DNA of 64,000 nucleotides from Chitinophagaceae bacterium (GTDB taxonomy: Bacteria; Bacteroidota; Bacteroidia; Chitinophagales; UBA10324). Where the stretch lies: positions 480,501 to 544,500 of the forward strand of contig JADKFU010000005.1 in NCBI GenBank assembly GCA_016717285.1, given 5' to 3'. The position numbers were made by a program, and so were the translations under genes. Positions 17,677 through 25,860 of this stretch are shown here, piece after piece (the first letter of the stretch is position 1; each line of letters starts with the position of its first letter). The notes beneath the pieces were generated by a model, which saw only the letters and a program-made list of their open reading frames with translations, ran no database searches and was not told where the DNA came from.

Positions 17677-18399
17677 ATGGAATTGTATCTGGCAAGCAAA
17701 ATTGAAAATGAACAGATCTTTCTTGGAGAAGAAGAATCGCATCATTGTATTCAGGTCATGCGTCATCATGCAGGCGATCTGCTGGAAGTGACGGATGGAA
17801 GAGGAAAGAAACTTACAGCATCTGTAATCAATGAGAATAGGAGAGCATGTGTGCTGGAGGTTGTGGAAGTGATAGAAACAGTTCCGGGAAGCAATACGCA
17901 CGTGCACCTTGCCATTGCACCGACTAAAAATATGGATCGTTTTGAATGGATGTTGGAGAAAGCGACCGAAATCGGGATTGATGAAATTACCCCCATTGTT
18001 TGTCAGCGATCGGAGCGCAGTCAAATCAAATCGGACCGGCTCAATAAATTGCTTGTTGCTGCAATGAAGCAATCCTTAAGATGTTGGCTTCCGGTATTGC
18101 ATCAACCGATTAAATTTGCTGACTTCCTCAGTAATAATGCAAGCATTTATACTGACGATCAGGAGAATTTCAAAGCGATCTTCCATTGTCAGCAGAAAGG
18201 ATTACCATTGCTAAAACAAATTTTTCAACCGAAGAAAAAAGTGTTGTTGTTAATTGGACCAGAAGGAGATTTTACGATGGAAGAAATCAGGCTTGCTGAA
18301 GAAAAGGGGTTTCAGGCATTGAGTTTAGGTAATGCAAGATTAAGAACTGAAACCGCAGGAATTGTTGCCATACATACAATTCAACTCTTAAGTAATTAG
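17677..18399 (+). CDS. rsmE: 16S rRNA (uracil1498-N3)-methyltransferase
   Basis: Uses S-adenosylmethionine to methylate U1498 in the decoding region of 16S rRNA. It is 240 residues, the usual length. An N-terminal PUA-like domain (residues 1-70) is followed by a SPOUT (trefoil-knot) domain with TKNMDRFEWMLEKATEIG, GPEGDFTMEEI and LSLGNARLRTETA, which form the SAM-binding knot. It starts 22 bases after the pckA terminator. The DUF4159 gene follows closely and may be co-transcribed. Confidence 0.96.
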   Translation: MELYLASKIENEQIFLGEEESHHCIQVMRHHAGDLLEVTDGRGKKLTASVINENRRACVLEVVEVIETVPGSNTHVHLAIAPTKNMDRFEWMLEKATEIGIDEITPIVCQRSERSQIKSDRLNKLLVAAMKQSLRCWLPVLHQPIKFADFLSNNASIYTDDQENFKAIFHCQQKGLPLLKQIFQPKKKVLLLIGPEGDFTMEEIRLAEEKGFQALSLGNARLRTETAGIVAIHTIQLLSN

Positions 18400-18424
18400 C
18401 TTGCCTGTTCTTTCAAGAATAAAA

Positions 18425-19147
18425 ATGTTTATACGTCGGGCAGTTAAAAAAGCGTTAAACGCAATGATTAAAATTAAATCCGTGAAAAAACTATTCGTGT
18501 TCCTGATTTTGAGCTTTGTGCTTACTGCATTTATGCGGGCACCCACGCTAAAGATCGCATTGATGAAATATAAGGGTGGGGGCGATTGGTACAATGATGT
18601 GAATTCACTGAAGAACCTTGCAAAATTCTGTAACGATAACCTGGGTACCAATTTCGACCTGGAGCATGCGGTTGTAGAACCTGGCAGTCCTGATATTTTT
18701 AATTATCCGTTTGTTTATATGACGGGGCACGGCAATTTCACACTTGATAATCAGGAAGCTGGTAACCTGAGAACCTATCTGGCAGGCGGTGGTTTTTTGT
18801 TTATTAATGATGACTATGGTATTGATCCGTATGCAAGGATTGCAATGAAAAAGGTTTTCCCAGAGTTGGACTTTGTTGAGTTACCATTTTCTCATCCTGT
18901 TTATCATGAGAAATTTGAATTCCCGAATGGCTTACCTAAAATTCATGAACATGATAATAAAACACCGCGGGGCTACGGATTGATCTTTGAAGGACGGCTT
19001 ATATGTTTCTATAACTTTGAATGTGATTTAGGTGATGGATGGGATGATGTTCACAATGATCCCAGGGATGTGAGAGAGAAAGCGCTGCAGATGGGTGCCA
19101 ATATTATTCAATATGTATTTTCATTGAAAAATGAAAAGGGAACATGA
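18425..19147 (+). CDS. DUF4159 family protein, exported or membrane-anchored
   Basis: About 240 residues from the ATG at 18425; the ATG at 18464 is an alternative that gives a more typical signal sequence (MIKIKSVKKLFVFLILSFVL). The mature part matches the DUF4159 pattern: KYKGGGDWYND, then FNYPFVYMTGHGN, LAGGGFLFINDDYG and ELPFSHPVYH, ending in DLGDGWDDVHNDP. In larger bacterial proteins this domain sits with CARDB or von Willebrand modules, but here it stands alone. It has a glutamine-amidotransferase-like look and no proven activity. It lies directly downstream of rsmE. Confidence 0.85.
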   Translation: MFIRRAVKKALNAMIKIKSVKKLFVFLILSFVLTAFMRAPTLKIALMKYKGGGDWYNDVNSLKNLAKFCNDNLGTNFDLEHAVVEPGSPDIFNYPFVYMTGHGNFTLDNQEAGNLRTYLAGGGFLFINDDYGIDPYARIAMKKVFPELDFVELPFSHPVYHEKFEFPNGLPKIHEHDNKTPRGYGLIFEGRLICFYNFECDLGDGWDDVHNDPRDVREKALQMGANIIQYVFSLKNEKGT

Positions 19148-19206
19148 GTAATCACCACTTGCTACGAAGTAGTTAGAGTGGCAGTAGAAAAATACCTTTT
19201 TTTAAC

Positions 19207-20271
19207 CTAGAAATCATGGTTTAATTTTTTCGCTTTCTCAGCAAGAATAACTTGCCTGTTGATTGCTTTTATCAATGAAGGACCTTCATAAATCAATCCT
19301 GTATATAACTGCACGATGGATGCTCCGGCATTTAATTTTTCCAGCGCTTCCTGATAAGAATGAATGCCACCCACACCAATAATTGAAAATTTATCCTGTG
19401 ATTTTGATTTGAGGTATTTAATAATTTCAGTGGAACGCTGTGTCAAAGGTTTTCCACTCAATCCGCCGGCACCGCATTTTTCAATTGCTGCCATATTAGT
19501 CTTCAGGCCTTCACGGGAAATAGTTGTATTGGTTGCAATAATGCCCGACAGTTTGGTTTGAATTACAATTTCAATTACTTCATCCAACTGAGAAAATGAG
19601 AGATCAGGTGCAATCTTTAAAAATACAGGTTTCGGCTTTTCGTGCCGATGATTTAACTCCTGTATTCTGGTAAGCAAGGCGGTAAGTGGTTCTTTGTCCT
19701 GTAATGATCGTAATCCGGGCGTGTTGGGAGAACTTACATTAATTACAAAGTAGTCAACGTAATCAAATAACTTTTCAAAACAGATTTCATAATCGCTGAT
19801 CGCCTTTTCATTCGGCGTAGACTTGTTTTTTCCGATGTTGCCACCAACAATTACATTCTTACGGTTTGTGGATTTTAAACGCGCTACCATTACATCCACT
19901 CCCTCGTTATTAAATCCCATCCTGTTAATAAGTGCTTCATCTTTTGGTAAACGAAATGCGCGTGGACGGTCGTTACCAGGCTGGGGAAGTGGTGTTACAG
20001 TGCCTACTTCAATACTTCCAAATCCCAAGGCACTCATCGCACGGATGTGCTTCGCATCTTTATCAAAACCAGCGGCTAACCCTACCGGATTTATGAAGTG
20101 CAGGTTAAAAATATTTTTATTCAGTGCAGGATTTTCAACACAACAGATTTTTCTTATGAGCCATTCACCACCGGGAATCCTGATAATAGTTTCCAGTAAC
20201 CAGACAACGAATTGATGCGCGTTTTCAGGAGATAAAAGAAAGAACAGCGGTTTTAAAAATAGTTTGTACAC
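19207..20271 (-). CDS. pyrD: Dihydroorotate dehydrogenase (quinone), class 2
   Basis: Oxidises dihydroorotate to orotate at the inner membrane with FMN and passes electrons to quinone (pyrimidine synthesis). It is 354 residues with the class 2 N-terminal membrane-associating helices (MYKLFLKPLFFLLSPENAHQ). Core signatures are GLAAGFDKDA, EVGTVTPLPQPGNDRPR, NRMGFNNEG, and FVINVSSPNTPGLRSLQ with the catalytic Ser of class 2; FMN-phosphate binding is at IIGVGGI and LYTGLIYEGP. The divergent neighbour is rarA. Confidence 0.97.
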   Translation of the reverse strand: MYKLFLKPLFFLLSPENAHQFVVWLLETIIRIPGGEWLIRKICCVENPALNKNIFNLHFINPVGLAAGFDKDAKHIRAMSALGFGSIEVGTVTPLPQPGNDRPRAFRLPKDEALINRMGFNNEGVDVMVARLKSTNRKNVIVGGNIGKNKSTPNEKAISDYEICFEKLFDYVDYFVINVSSPNTPGLRSLQDKEPLTALLTRIQELNHRHEKPKPVFLKIAPDLSFSQLDEVIEIVIQTKLSGIIATNTTISREGLKTNMAAIEKCGAGGLSGKPLTQRSTEIIKYLKSKSQDKFSIIGVGGIHSYQEALEKLNAGASIVQLYTGLIYEGPSLIKAINRQVILAEKAKKLNHDF

Positions 20272-20289
20272 CCTCGATTAACTTCGTGG

Positions 20290-20297
20290 CAAAAATA
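20290..20297 (-). promoter_or_regulatory. -7 element for pyrD
   Basis: On the minus strand TATTTTTG matches TAnnTTTG, 18 bases before the pyrD start. No clear -33 TTG. Confidence 0.4.
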
Positions 20298-20395
20298 GAA
20301 TACCGTTTTGAAATTGGCTGATGAAAATAAACTCAACTGTATCCAGTTAGTTTACTTCCTTCTTTCATTTATTTATTTATTACTCAATCCATCAC

Positions 20396-21661
20396 ATGAA
20401 CAAAAATATTCCATTGGCAGAACGCATGCGTCCAAAGTCATTAAATGATTTTATCGGACAGGAGCACCTGGTAGGAGCGAAAGGTGTTTTGCGTAACCTG
20501 GTTGCAAAAAAGCAGATTCCATCTATGATTTTCTGGGGTCCGCCGGGCGTAGGAAAAACTACATTAGCACATATTATCGCTTCGGCAGCAGGGTTGCCTT
20601 TTTTTACTTTAAGCGCAATAAGCGCCGGAGTAAAGGATGTACGTGAGGTAATTGATACAGCAAAGAAGGCGGGAAAAGCGATTTTATTTATTGATGAGAT
20701 ACACCGTTTTAACAAATCACAACAGGATTCATTGCTTGGCGCCGTGGAGAAAGGAATCATTACGCTAATTGGAGCAACTACAGAGAATCCATCTTTTGAG
20801 GTCATTTCACCGTTGTTGTCGCGTTGCCAGGTGTATGTGTTGACGGAGCTTAATAAGCAACATTTAACCGAACTGATTGATCGTGCTATGCGGGAGGATG
20901 AGCAACTGCGAAATAAAAAAATAATCGTTCGGGAGCAAGAAGCGTTGTTTCGATTGAGCGGTGGTGATGCGCGAAAGTTGTTGAATTTATTTGAACTGGT
21001 TGTTGATTCGATGAATGAAGAAGAAATAGAGCTGACGGACGCGATGGTAACTTCAATAGCGCAGAAAAAAATTGCCTTGTATGATAAATCCGGTGAGCAG
21101 CATTATGATATAATTTCCGCTTTCATCAAGTCAATGCGCGGCAGTGATCCGAATGCAGCAGTTTATTGGCTGGCCAGAATGATTGAAGGAGGAGAAGATC
21201 CAAAGTTTATTGCACGCAGAATGTTGATACTGGCCGCTGAAGACATCGGGAATGCAAACCCCACTGCATTGGTGTTGGCCAATAGTTGTTTCCAGGCAGT
21301 GGAAGTAATAGGTTATCCTGAATGCCGGATCATTCTTTCTCAAACTGTAATTTACCTGGCAACTTCTCCCAAAAGCAATGCATCCTATACAGCCATTGAA
21401 GAGGCGTTGACTGTAGCAAAGCAACAGGGAGATTTACCTGTTCCACTGCATCTTCGCAATGCGCCCACCAGGCTTATGAAAGAATTAAATTACGGGAAGG
21501 AATATCAATACGCACATTCTTACGATGATAATTTTGTTCCACTTGAATTTCTTCCGGATAAAATAAGCGGCGCCAAATTTTATGAACCGGGAAAAAATGC
21601 ACGCGAGAATGAACTGCGTGATTTTCTGAGATACAGATGGAAAGAGAAATACGGTTACTGA
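20396..21661 (+). CDS. rarA: Replication-associated recombination protein A (MgsA/RarA)
   Basis: AAA+ ATPase related to clamp loaders that acts at stalled replication forks. It is 421 residues. It has an N-terminal PLAERMRPKSLNDFIGQEHL box, Walker A GPPGVGKTTLA near residue 49, Walker B FIDEIHRFNKSQQDSLL, sensor 1 GATTENPSFEV and the C-terminal tetramerisation domain (GSDPNAAVYWLARMIEGGEDP, AAEDIGNANP). Length and motifs are normal. It is divergent from pyrD, with a 124-base shared upstream region. Confidence 0.96.
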   Translation: MNKNIPLAERMRPKSLNDFIGQEHLVGAKGVLRNLVAKKQIPSMIFWGPPGVGKTTLAHIIASAAGLPFFTLSAISAGVKDVREVIDTAKKAGKAILFIDEIHRFNKSQQDSLLGAVEKGIITLIGATTENPSFEVISPLLSRCQVYVLTELNKQHLTELIDRAMREDEQLRNKKIIVREQEALFRLSGGDARKLLNLFELVVDSMNEEEIELTDAMVTSIAQKKIALYDKSGEQHYDIISAFIKSMRGSDPNAAVYWLARMIEGGEDPKFIARRMLILAAEDIGNANPTALVLANSCFQAVEVIGYPECRIILSQTVIYLATSPKSNASYTAIEEALTVAKQQGDLPVPLHLRNAPTRLMKELNYGKEYQYAHSYDDNFVPLEFLPDKISGAKFYEPGKNARENELRDFLRYRWKEKYGY

Positions 21662-21803
21662 TTTTTTCGCGGCACGCATTTGCCACGGGGCATAGAAATA
21701 CACGGAGAATAATAGTCACTTATAATTTTTATTGTTCAGCCCGATGAAGACTCCCGGGATGAAAATGGCGGTTAGAAACTATCTTTAACGCATTAATTAA
21801 ATA

Positions 21804-23282
21804 ATGGGTATTGTAAAGCGTCAAAGCGTTCAGGCATCGGTTATCTCTTATATCGGAGTGTTGATTGGTTATGTGAATATGGCGCTGCTGTTTCCTAATT
21901 TTCTAACACAGGATCAGGTTGGCCTTACAAGGTTGATTATTTCTGTGGGCGTTATTTTTTCTCAGTTTGCTTTGTTCGGTACCACCTTGTCTATTCTCCG
22001 TTTTTTTCCATATCTGGAAGATAAAAAGTTAAGACATCACGGTTTTCTCAGTTTCTTGTTGCTTATCTGTATGGCCGGCTTTTTAGTTTTAACCATCCTG
22101 CTGTTGTTGTTTAAAAAAGAGTTCACCGGTCTATTCATCAGTAAATCGCCTCTTTTTCTCGATTACTATTACTATGTATTTCCGCTTTCCTTCTTTCTGA
22201 TGGTGTATGAATTGTTTTTCATGTACATGAGGGCATTGTACAAAAACGTAGTTGCGATATTAATAAAGGAGGTAGTATTGAGAGTGCTGCAAACCTGCGC
22301 GATCGTATTACTCTATTTTAAGATCGTGGATTTTGATGGTTTCTTTTTGCTTTTTATCGGCAGTTATTTAATACATCTGATTGCCATCCTTGTTTATACT
22401 TCTTATCTGAAACAGCTTTTTATTTTTTCTAAAATAGATTTCAAAGGATTGATTTCAGTGCGTGAAATTATCCGCTATTCGATGTTTATGTTTGTAGCGG
22501 TAATTGCCTCGTATTATACTTCAAATATTGACCAGATCATGATTGGTTCTCTTATCGGTTTAAAGAGCATTGCCATTTATACCATCGCATTTTTTATCGG
22601 CACTATGATACAAATTCCCGGTAGGGCGATGAACCAGGTTGCTTTGCCAATAATTACAGATGCATGGAAACGTAAGGACATGGGAAAGTTACAGGAGTTA
22701 TATACACAGACTTCGTTGAATCAATTGATTATTGGTGGTTTTATTTTCCTGTTAATATGGATCAATATTGATCTGTTGCTAAGTTTCCTGCCGGAAAATT
22801 ACCAACAGGCCAAACCAATCATCATGATTGTGGGGTTGGGTAAATTAATTGACCTTGCTACAGGTGTAAATGGTGAGATACTGATGTTGTCGAAACATTC
22901 AAAAGTAACAATGACCACCTATCTGATTTTGATTGTGGCTTCCACGGTTGCAAATTTGTTGCTGATTCCAATTTGGGGAATTGCAGGTTCTGCAATGGCA
23001 ACTGCATTATCTTTAATTCTATACAATTTGATCCGTATGCTTTTCCTTTATTATAAATATCAAATGCAGCCTTTCAGTACCAATACCTTAAAAGCATGTC
23101 TATTACTCGCATCAGGTTTTGTCGTGTATTATCTGATGCCTTCAACATCCAATACATGGTTCAATAGTTTTTATGAAACTGCGGTTATCACTATTGGCAT
23201 TTGTGTGTCACTGATAGTTTTTCGTATTTCTCCTGAAATCATGGTGTCGTATCAGTGGGCGCGTGAAAAACTTAATATATGA
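21804..23282 (+). CDS. Polysaccharide flippase, MATE/Wzx-like
   Basis: 492 residues with about a dozen to fourteen hydrophobic segments spread along the whole length, as in the oligosaccharide flippases (MOP/MATE superfamily). The N-terminus (GIVKRQSVQASVISYIGVLIGYVN) and the inner segment YYTSNIDQIMIGSL are typical of the Wzx/RfbX group. It would move a lipid-linked sugar across the inner membrane for capsule, exopolysaccharide or O-antigen. No other polysaccharide genes adjoin it, and the adhesin block follows after 134 bases. The substrate is unknown. Confidence 0.88.
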   Translation: MGIVKRQSVQASVISYIGVLIGYVNMALLFPNFLTQDQVGLTRLIISVGVIFSQFALFGTTLSILRFFPYLEDKKLRHHGFLSFLLLICMAGFLVLTILLLLFKKEFTGLFISKSPLFLDYYYYVFPLSFFLMVYELFFMYMRALYKNVVAILIKEVVLRVLQTCAIVLLYFKIVDFDGFFLLFIGSYLIHLIAILVYTSYLKQLFIFSKIDFKGLISVREIIRYSMFMFVAVIASYYTSNIDQIMIGSLIGLKSIAIYTIAFFIGTMIQIPGRAMNQVALPIITDAWKRKDMGKLQELYTQTSLNQLIIGGFIFLLIWINIDLLLSFLPENYQQAKPIIMIVGLGKLIDLATGVNGEILMLSKHSKVTMTTYLILIVASTVANLLLIPIWGIAGSAMATALSLILYNLIRMLFLYYKYQMQPFSTNTLKACLLLASGFVVYYLMPSTSNTWFNSFYETAVITIGICVSLIVFRISPEIMVSYQWAREKLNI

Positions 23283-23391
23283 TTCATCTTTCAACCGGTT
23301 TTATTTCATGAATACGGTAGCGTAATTTCATATATGTTAATGGCTAAAACGCTTTGTTTGTTTATCTAAGAGGTATCTTATACCTTCGGGT

Positions 23392-23399
23392 TAATTTTG
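23392..23399 (+). promoter_or_regulatory. -7 element for the first adhesin gene
   Basis: TAATTTTG matches TAnnTTTG, 18 bases before the chosen start at 23417. No -33 TTG at the right distance. Confidence 0.35.
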
Positions 23400-23416
23400 A
23401 CCATCATACTAAAAAA

Positions 23417-25744
23417 ATGAAAATTCTTACTCGTCTTTTTTGCTCTATATCCCTATGTTTTTTTTCGTCACAGCAGTTGTATTCACAATTGATAGTTGGG
23501 ACAGTTGGAACACCTGAAGAATTGGCCGAAAGCCTTGTTGGAAGTGGAGTCGTTATCTCGAATGTCACACTGAATTGTCCTAACGGCGCCTGGGGTTCGT
23601 TTGATGCCACAGATGCGAGTCTTGGAATGGATTCAGGCATCATCCTGGCCTGTGGCAACATTACGAATGCTGTCGGTCCTAATTTATCTTCCGGCATCAC
23701 TACAGATTTTTTTGCAAACGGTGATCCTGACCTCGAAGCGCTGGCAGGGCAAACAACCCATGATGCGTGTGTGTTGGAATTTGATGTTAAAGCAACGGGT
23801 GACACATTAAAGTTTAAATATGTTTTTGCGTCGGATGAATACACTGAATATGTGGGTTCTATCAATGATATATTTGCTTTTTTCATCAGCGGTCCCGGGA
23901 TTGCGGTGCCTCAAAATATTGCGTTGCTTCCGGGCACTTCAGATCCTGTATCAATATCTACCGTAAACTGTCTGAACGGTTCACCTTATTATATTTGTAA
24001 CGACCCTTCCAATAGCCCATACCAATGTGATGATTCCTATAATTGCCCTACAGATCCAGGTGAAACCAGTATCGAATATGATGGTTTAACAGTGGTTTTA
24101 ACAGCCATAGCGGTGGTGCAACCTTGCGAAACATATCATCTGAAACTTGCCATTGCTGATGCATCAGATGGTATTTTGGATTCAGGTGTATTTATTGAAG
24201 CAGGAAGCCTGGTAGCCGCGGGCATTTCAATTGATCCGGTTTCTGCTTACATCGATCCTGTTTCTAATCTCCCGGCTGTGGTGGAAGGTTGCCTTGATGG
24301 TTCTTTCGCATTTGTTCTTTCTAATCCTTTGACTGATACAACATTCATTCATTATACTATCACTGGCAGTGCCATCGAAGGAACAGATTATTCTCCCATT
24401 CCTGATAGTATAATGGTTTTGCCGGGTGCTACCAATGTTTCATTAGGAGTTCATCCGATAGCTGATGCCATTGCTGAAGGTGCCGAATCAATTAAGCTTT
24501 CATTATTCCTGAGCTGCTCTCCGATTGCGTATGATAGCGCGACCATTTATATTGTAGATAACATCAATGCTGTAGCCAACGATGATACTACCATTTGTGC
24601 TGGTCAGAGTGTTACTCTATCAGTGAACGATGCGGATTCTTACAACTGGGGACCCACCATCGGGCTAAGTTGTACTACCTGTCAGAATCCGGTGGCAACT
24701 CCCATTGGTACTACTTCCTACATTGTATTCATTACCATTGGCACCTGCATCGCATCTGATACCGTAACCATCACTGTTGATAATCCGACACCTGTTCAGG
24801 CCGGTGGTGATATGGAATTGTGCTTTGGTCAATCTGTTCAACTCAATGCAACTAATGCCACTTTTTATACCTGGACACCTGCTACAGGTTTAAGCAGCAC
24901 AACTGTTCCTAATCCAACTGCCACACCTTCAGTAACCACCACTTATTATGTAACGGGAGTAAACGGTTGTTTTTCAACTACAGATACAATTACTGTAATC
25001 GTGCATCCCTTGCCGGATGTTACTGTATCTCCCGGATTCACTGTTTGTCCTGGTGATATGGTAAATCTATTTGCTTCCGGCGGCATCAGTTATTCATGGT
25101 TTCCGGTAAATGGAGTGAGTAACCCGGATAGTGCTTCCACTACTGCAACGGTTGATTTTACAACTGAATATATTGTGTTGGTTACTGATAATTTTGGTTG
25201 CGTTGATACAGGAAAAGTTTTGTACACCACCTATGATATTCCAGACATCACGATAAGCGATGATACCTTGATATATCTTGGAAACAGCTATCCTATCATT
25301 GTTACCGGAGGAACAAACTACCAATGGTCGCCTTCCACCGGACTGAGTTCCACTAACACTGCTGACCCCATTGCCACGCCAACTGAAACAACCACTTATA
25401 CCGTAACCATCACAACTGCGGACGGATGTATTCTGATAGATTCTGTAACGGTGGCAGTAAAATATGATGCACTGGTAGAAGTAGCTTCAGGATTCTCACC
25501 CAATAATGATGGAACTAATGACGTGTTACATGTACTGGCTCGTGGCGTATTCAACCTGAAGCATTTTTACATTTTTAACCGTTGGGGTGAATTGGTTTTT
25601 GAAACTACTGATCTAGCAAAAGGATGGGATGGCAAACTTAAAAATGAACCACAGGAAGTAGGCGTATATGTTTATTCTGTTGATGGTACTGACATAAAAG
25701 GATTAACCATTCAAAAGCATGGTAGCGTAACCCTATTGAGGTAA
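23417..25744 (+). CDS. Adhesin-like protein: choice-of-anchor L, Calx-beta, Ig-like repeats, type B T9SS domain
   Basis: I chose the ATG at 23417 over a TTG at 23354 because it begins a signal peptide (MKILTRLFCSISLCFFSSQQ), giving 775 residues. Domains in order: choice-of-anchor L region (~25-265; FKYVFASDEYTEYVGS, then FAFFISGPGI and LAIADASDGILDSGVFIEAG); a Calx-beta-like module (~270-380; GSAIEGTDYSPI, EGAESIKLSL); four Ig/PKD-like modules (~385-680) each opening with a T(I/V)C-x-G-x-S pattern and containing YxWxP; and a gliding-motility-associated type B sorting domain (SGFSPNNDGTNDVLHV, FNRWGELVFET, KHGSVTLLR). It is probably a surface adhesin or matrix protein exported by T9SS. The downstream gene is a paralogue with the same plan. 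Confidence 0.92.
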   Translation: MKILTRLFCSISLCFFSSQQLYSQLIVGTVGTPEELAESLVGSGVVISNVTLNCPNGAWGSFDATDASLGMDSGIILACGNITNAVGPNLSSGITTDFFANGDPDLEALAGQTTHDACVLEFDVKATGDTLKFKYVFASDEYTEYVGSINDIFAFFISGPGIAVPQNIALLPGTSDPVSISTVNCLNGSPYYICNDPSNSPYQCDDSYNCPTDPGETSIEYDGLTVVLTAIAVVQPCETYHLKLAIADASDGILDSGVFIEAGSLVAAGISIDPVSAYIDPVSNLPAVVEGCLDGSFAFVLSNPLTDTTFIHYTITGSAIEGTDYSPIPDSIMVLPGATNVSLGVHPIADAIAEGAESIKLSLFLSCSPIAYDSATIYIVDNINAVANDDTTICAGQSVTLSVNDADSYNWGPTIGLSCTTCQNPVATPIGTTSYIVFITIGTCIASDTVTITVDNPTPVQAGGDMELCFGQSVQLNATNATFYTWTPATGLSSTTVPNPTATPSVTTTYYVTGVNGCFSTTDTITVIVHPLPDVTVSPGFTVCPGDMVNLFASGGISYSWFPVNGVSNPDSASTTATVDFTTEYIVLVTDNFGCVDTGKVLYTTYDIPDITISDDTLIYLGNSYPIIVTGGTNYQWSPSTGLSSTNTADPIATPTETTTYTVTITTADGCILIDSVTVAVKYDALVEVASGFSPNNDGTNDVLHVLARGVFNLKHFYIFNRWGELVFETTDLAKGWDGKLKNEPQEVGVYVYSVDGTDIKGLTIQKHGSVTLLR

Positions 25745-25860
25745 GGAAGAATTGATGTCACAGAAGTTTCATTTTTTGAGTAAAATGCGTAATTTCAACG
25801 AATGTGGTGAGAAGATTTTCTGGAGGGCTTTTTAAATAATTGTAAGACCAGGTTTTAGTT

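Noticed and set aside
19155..19200. Possible terminator after the DUF4159 gene
   Set aside because: The stem CCACT/AGTGG with an inner CTAC/GTAG is imperfect and the T run begins well after the stem, so it is too weak to call.
23404..23886. 160-residue minus-strand open frame
   Set aside because: Antisense to the signal peptide and first domain of the adhesin gene; no recognisable motif.
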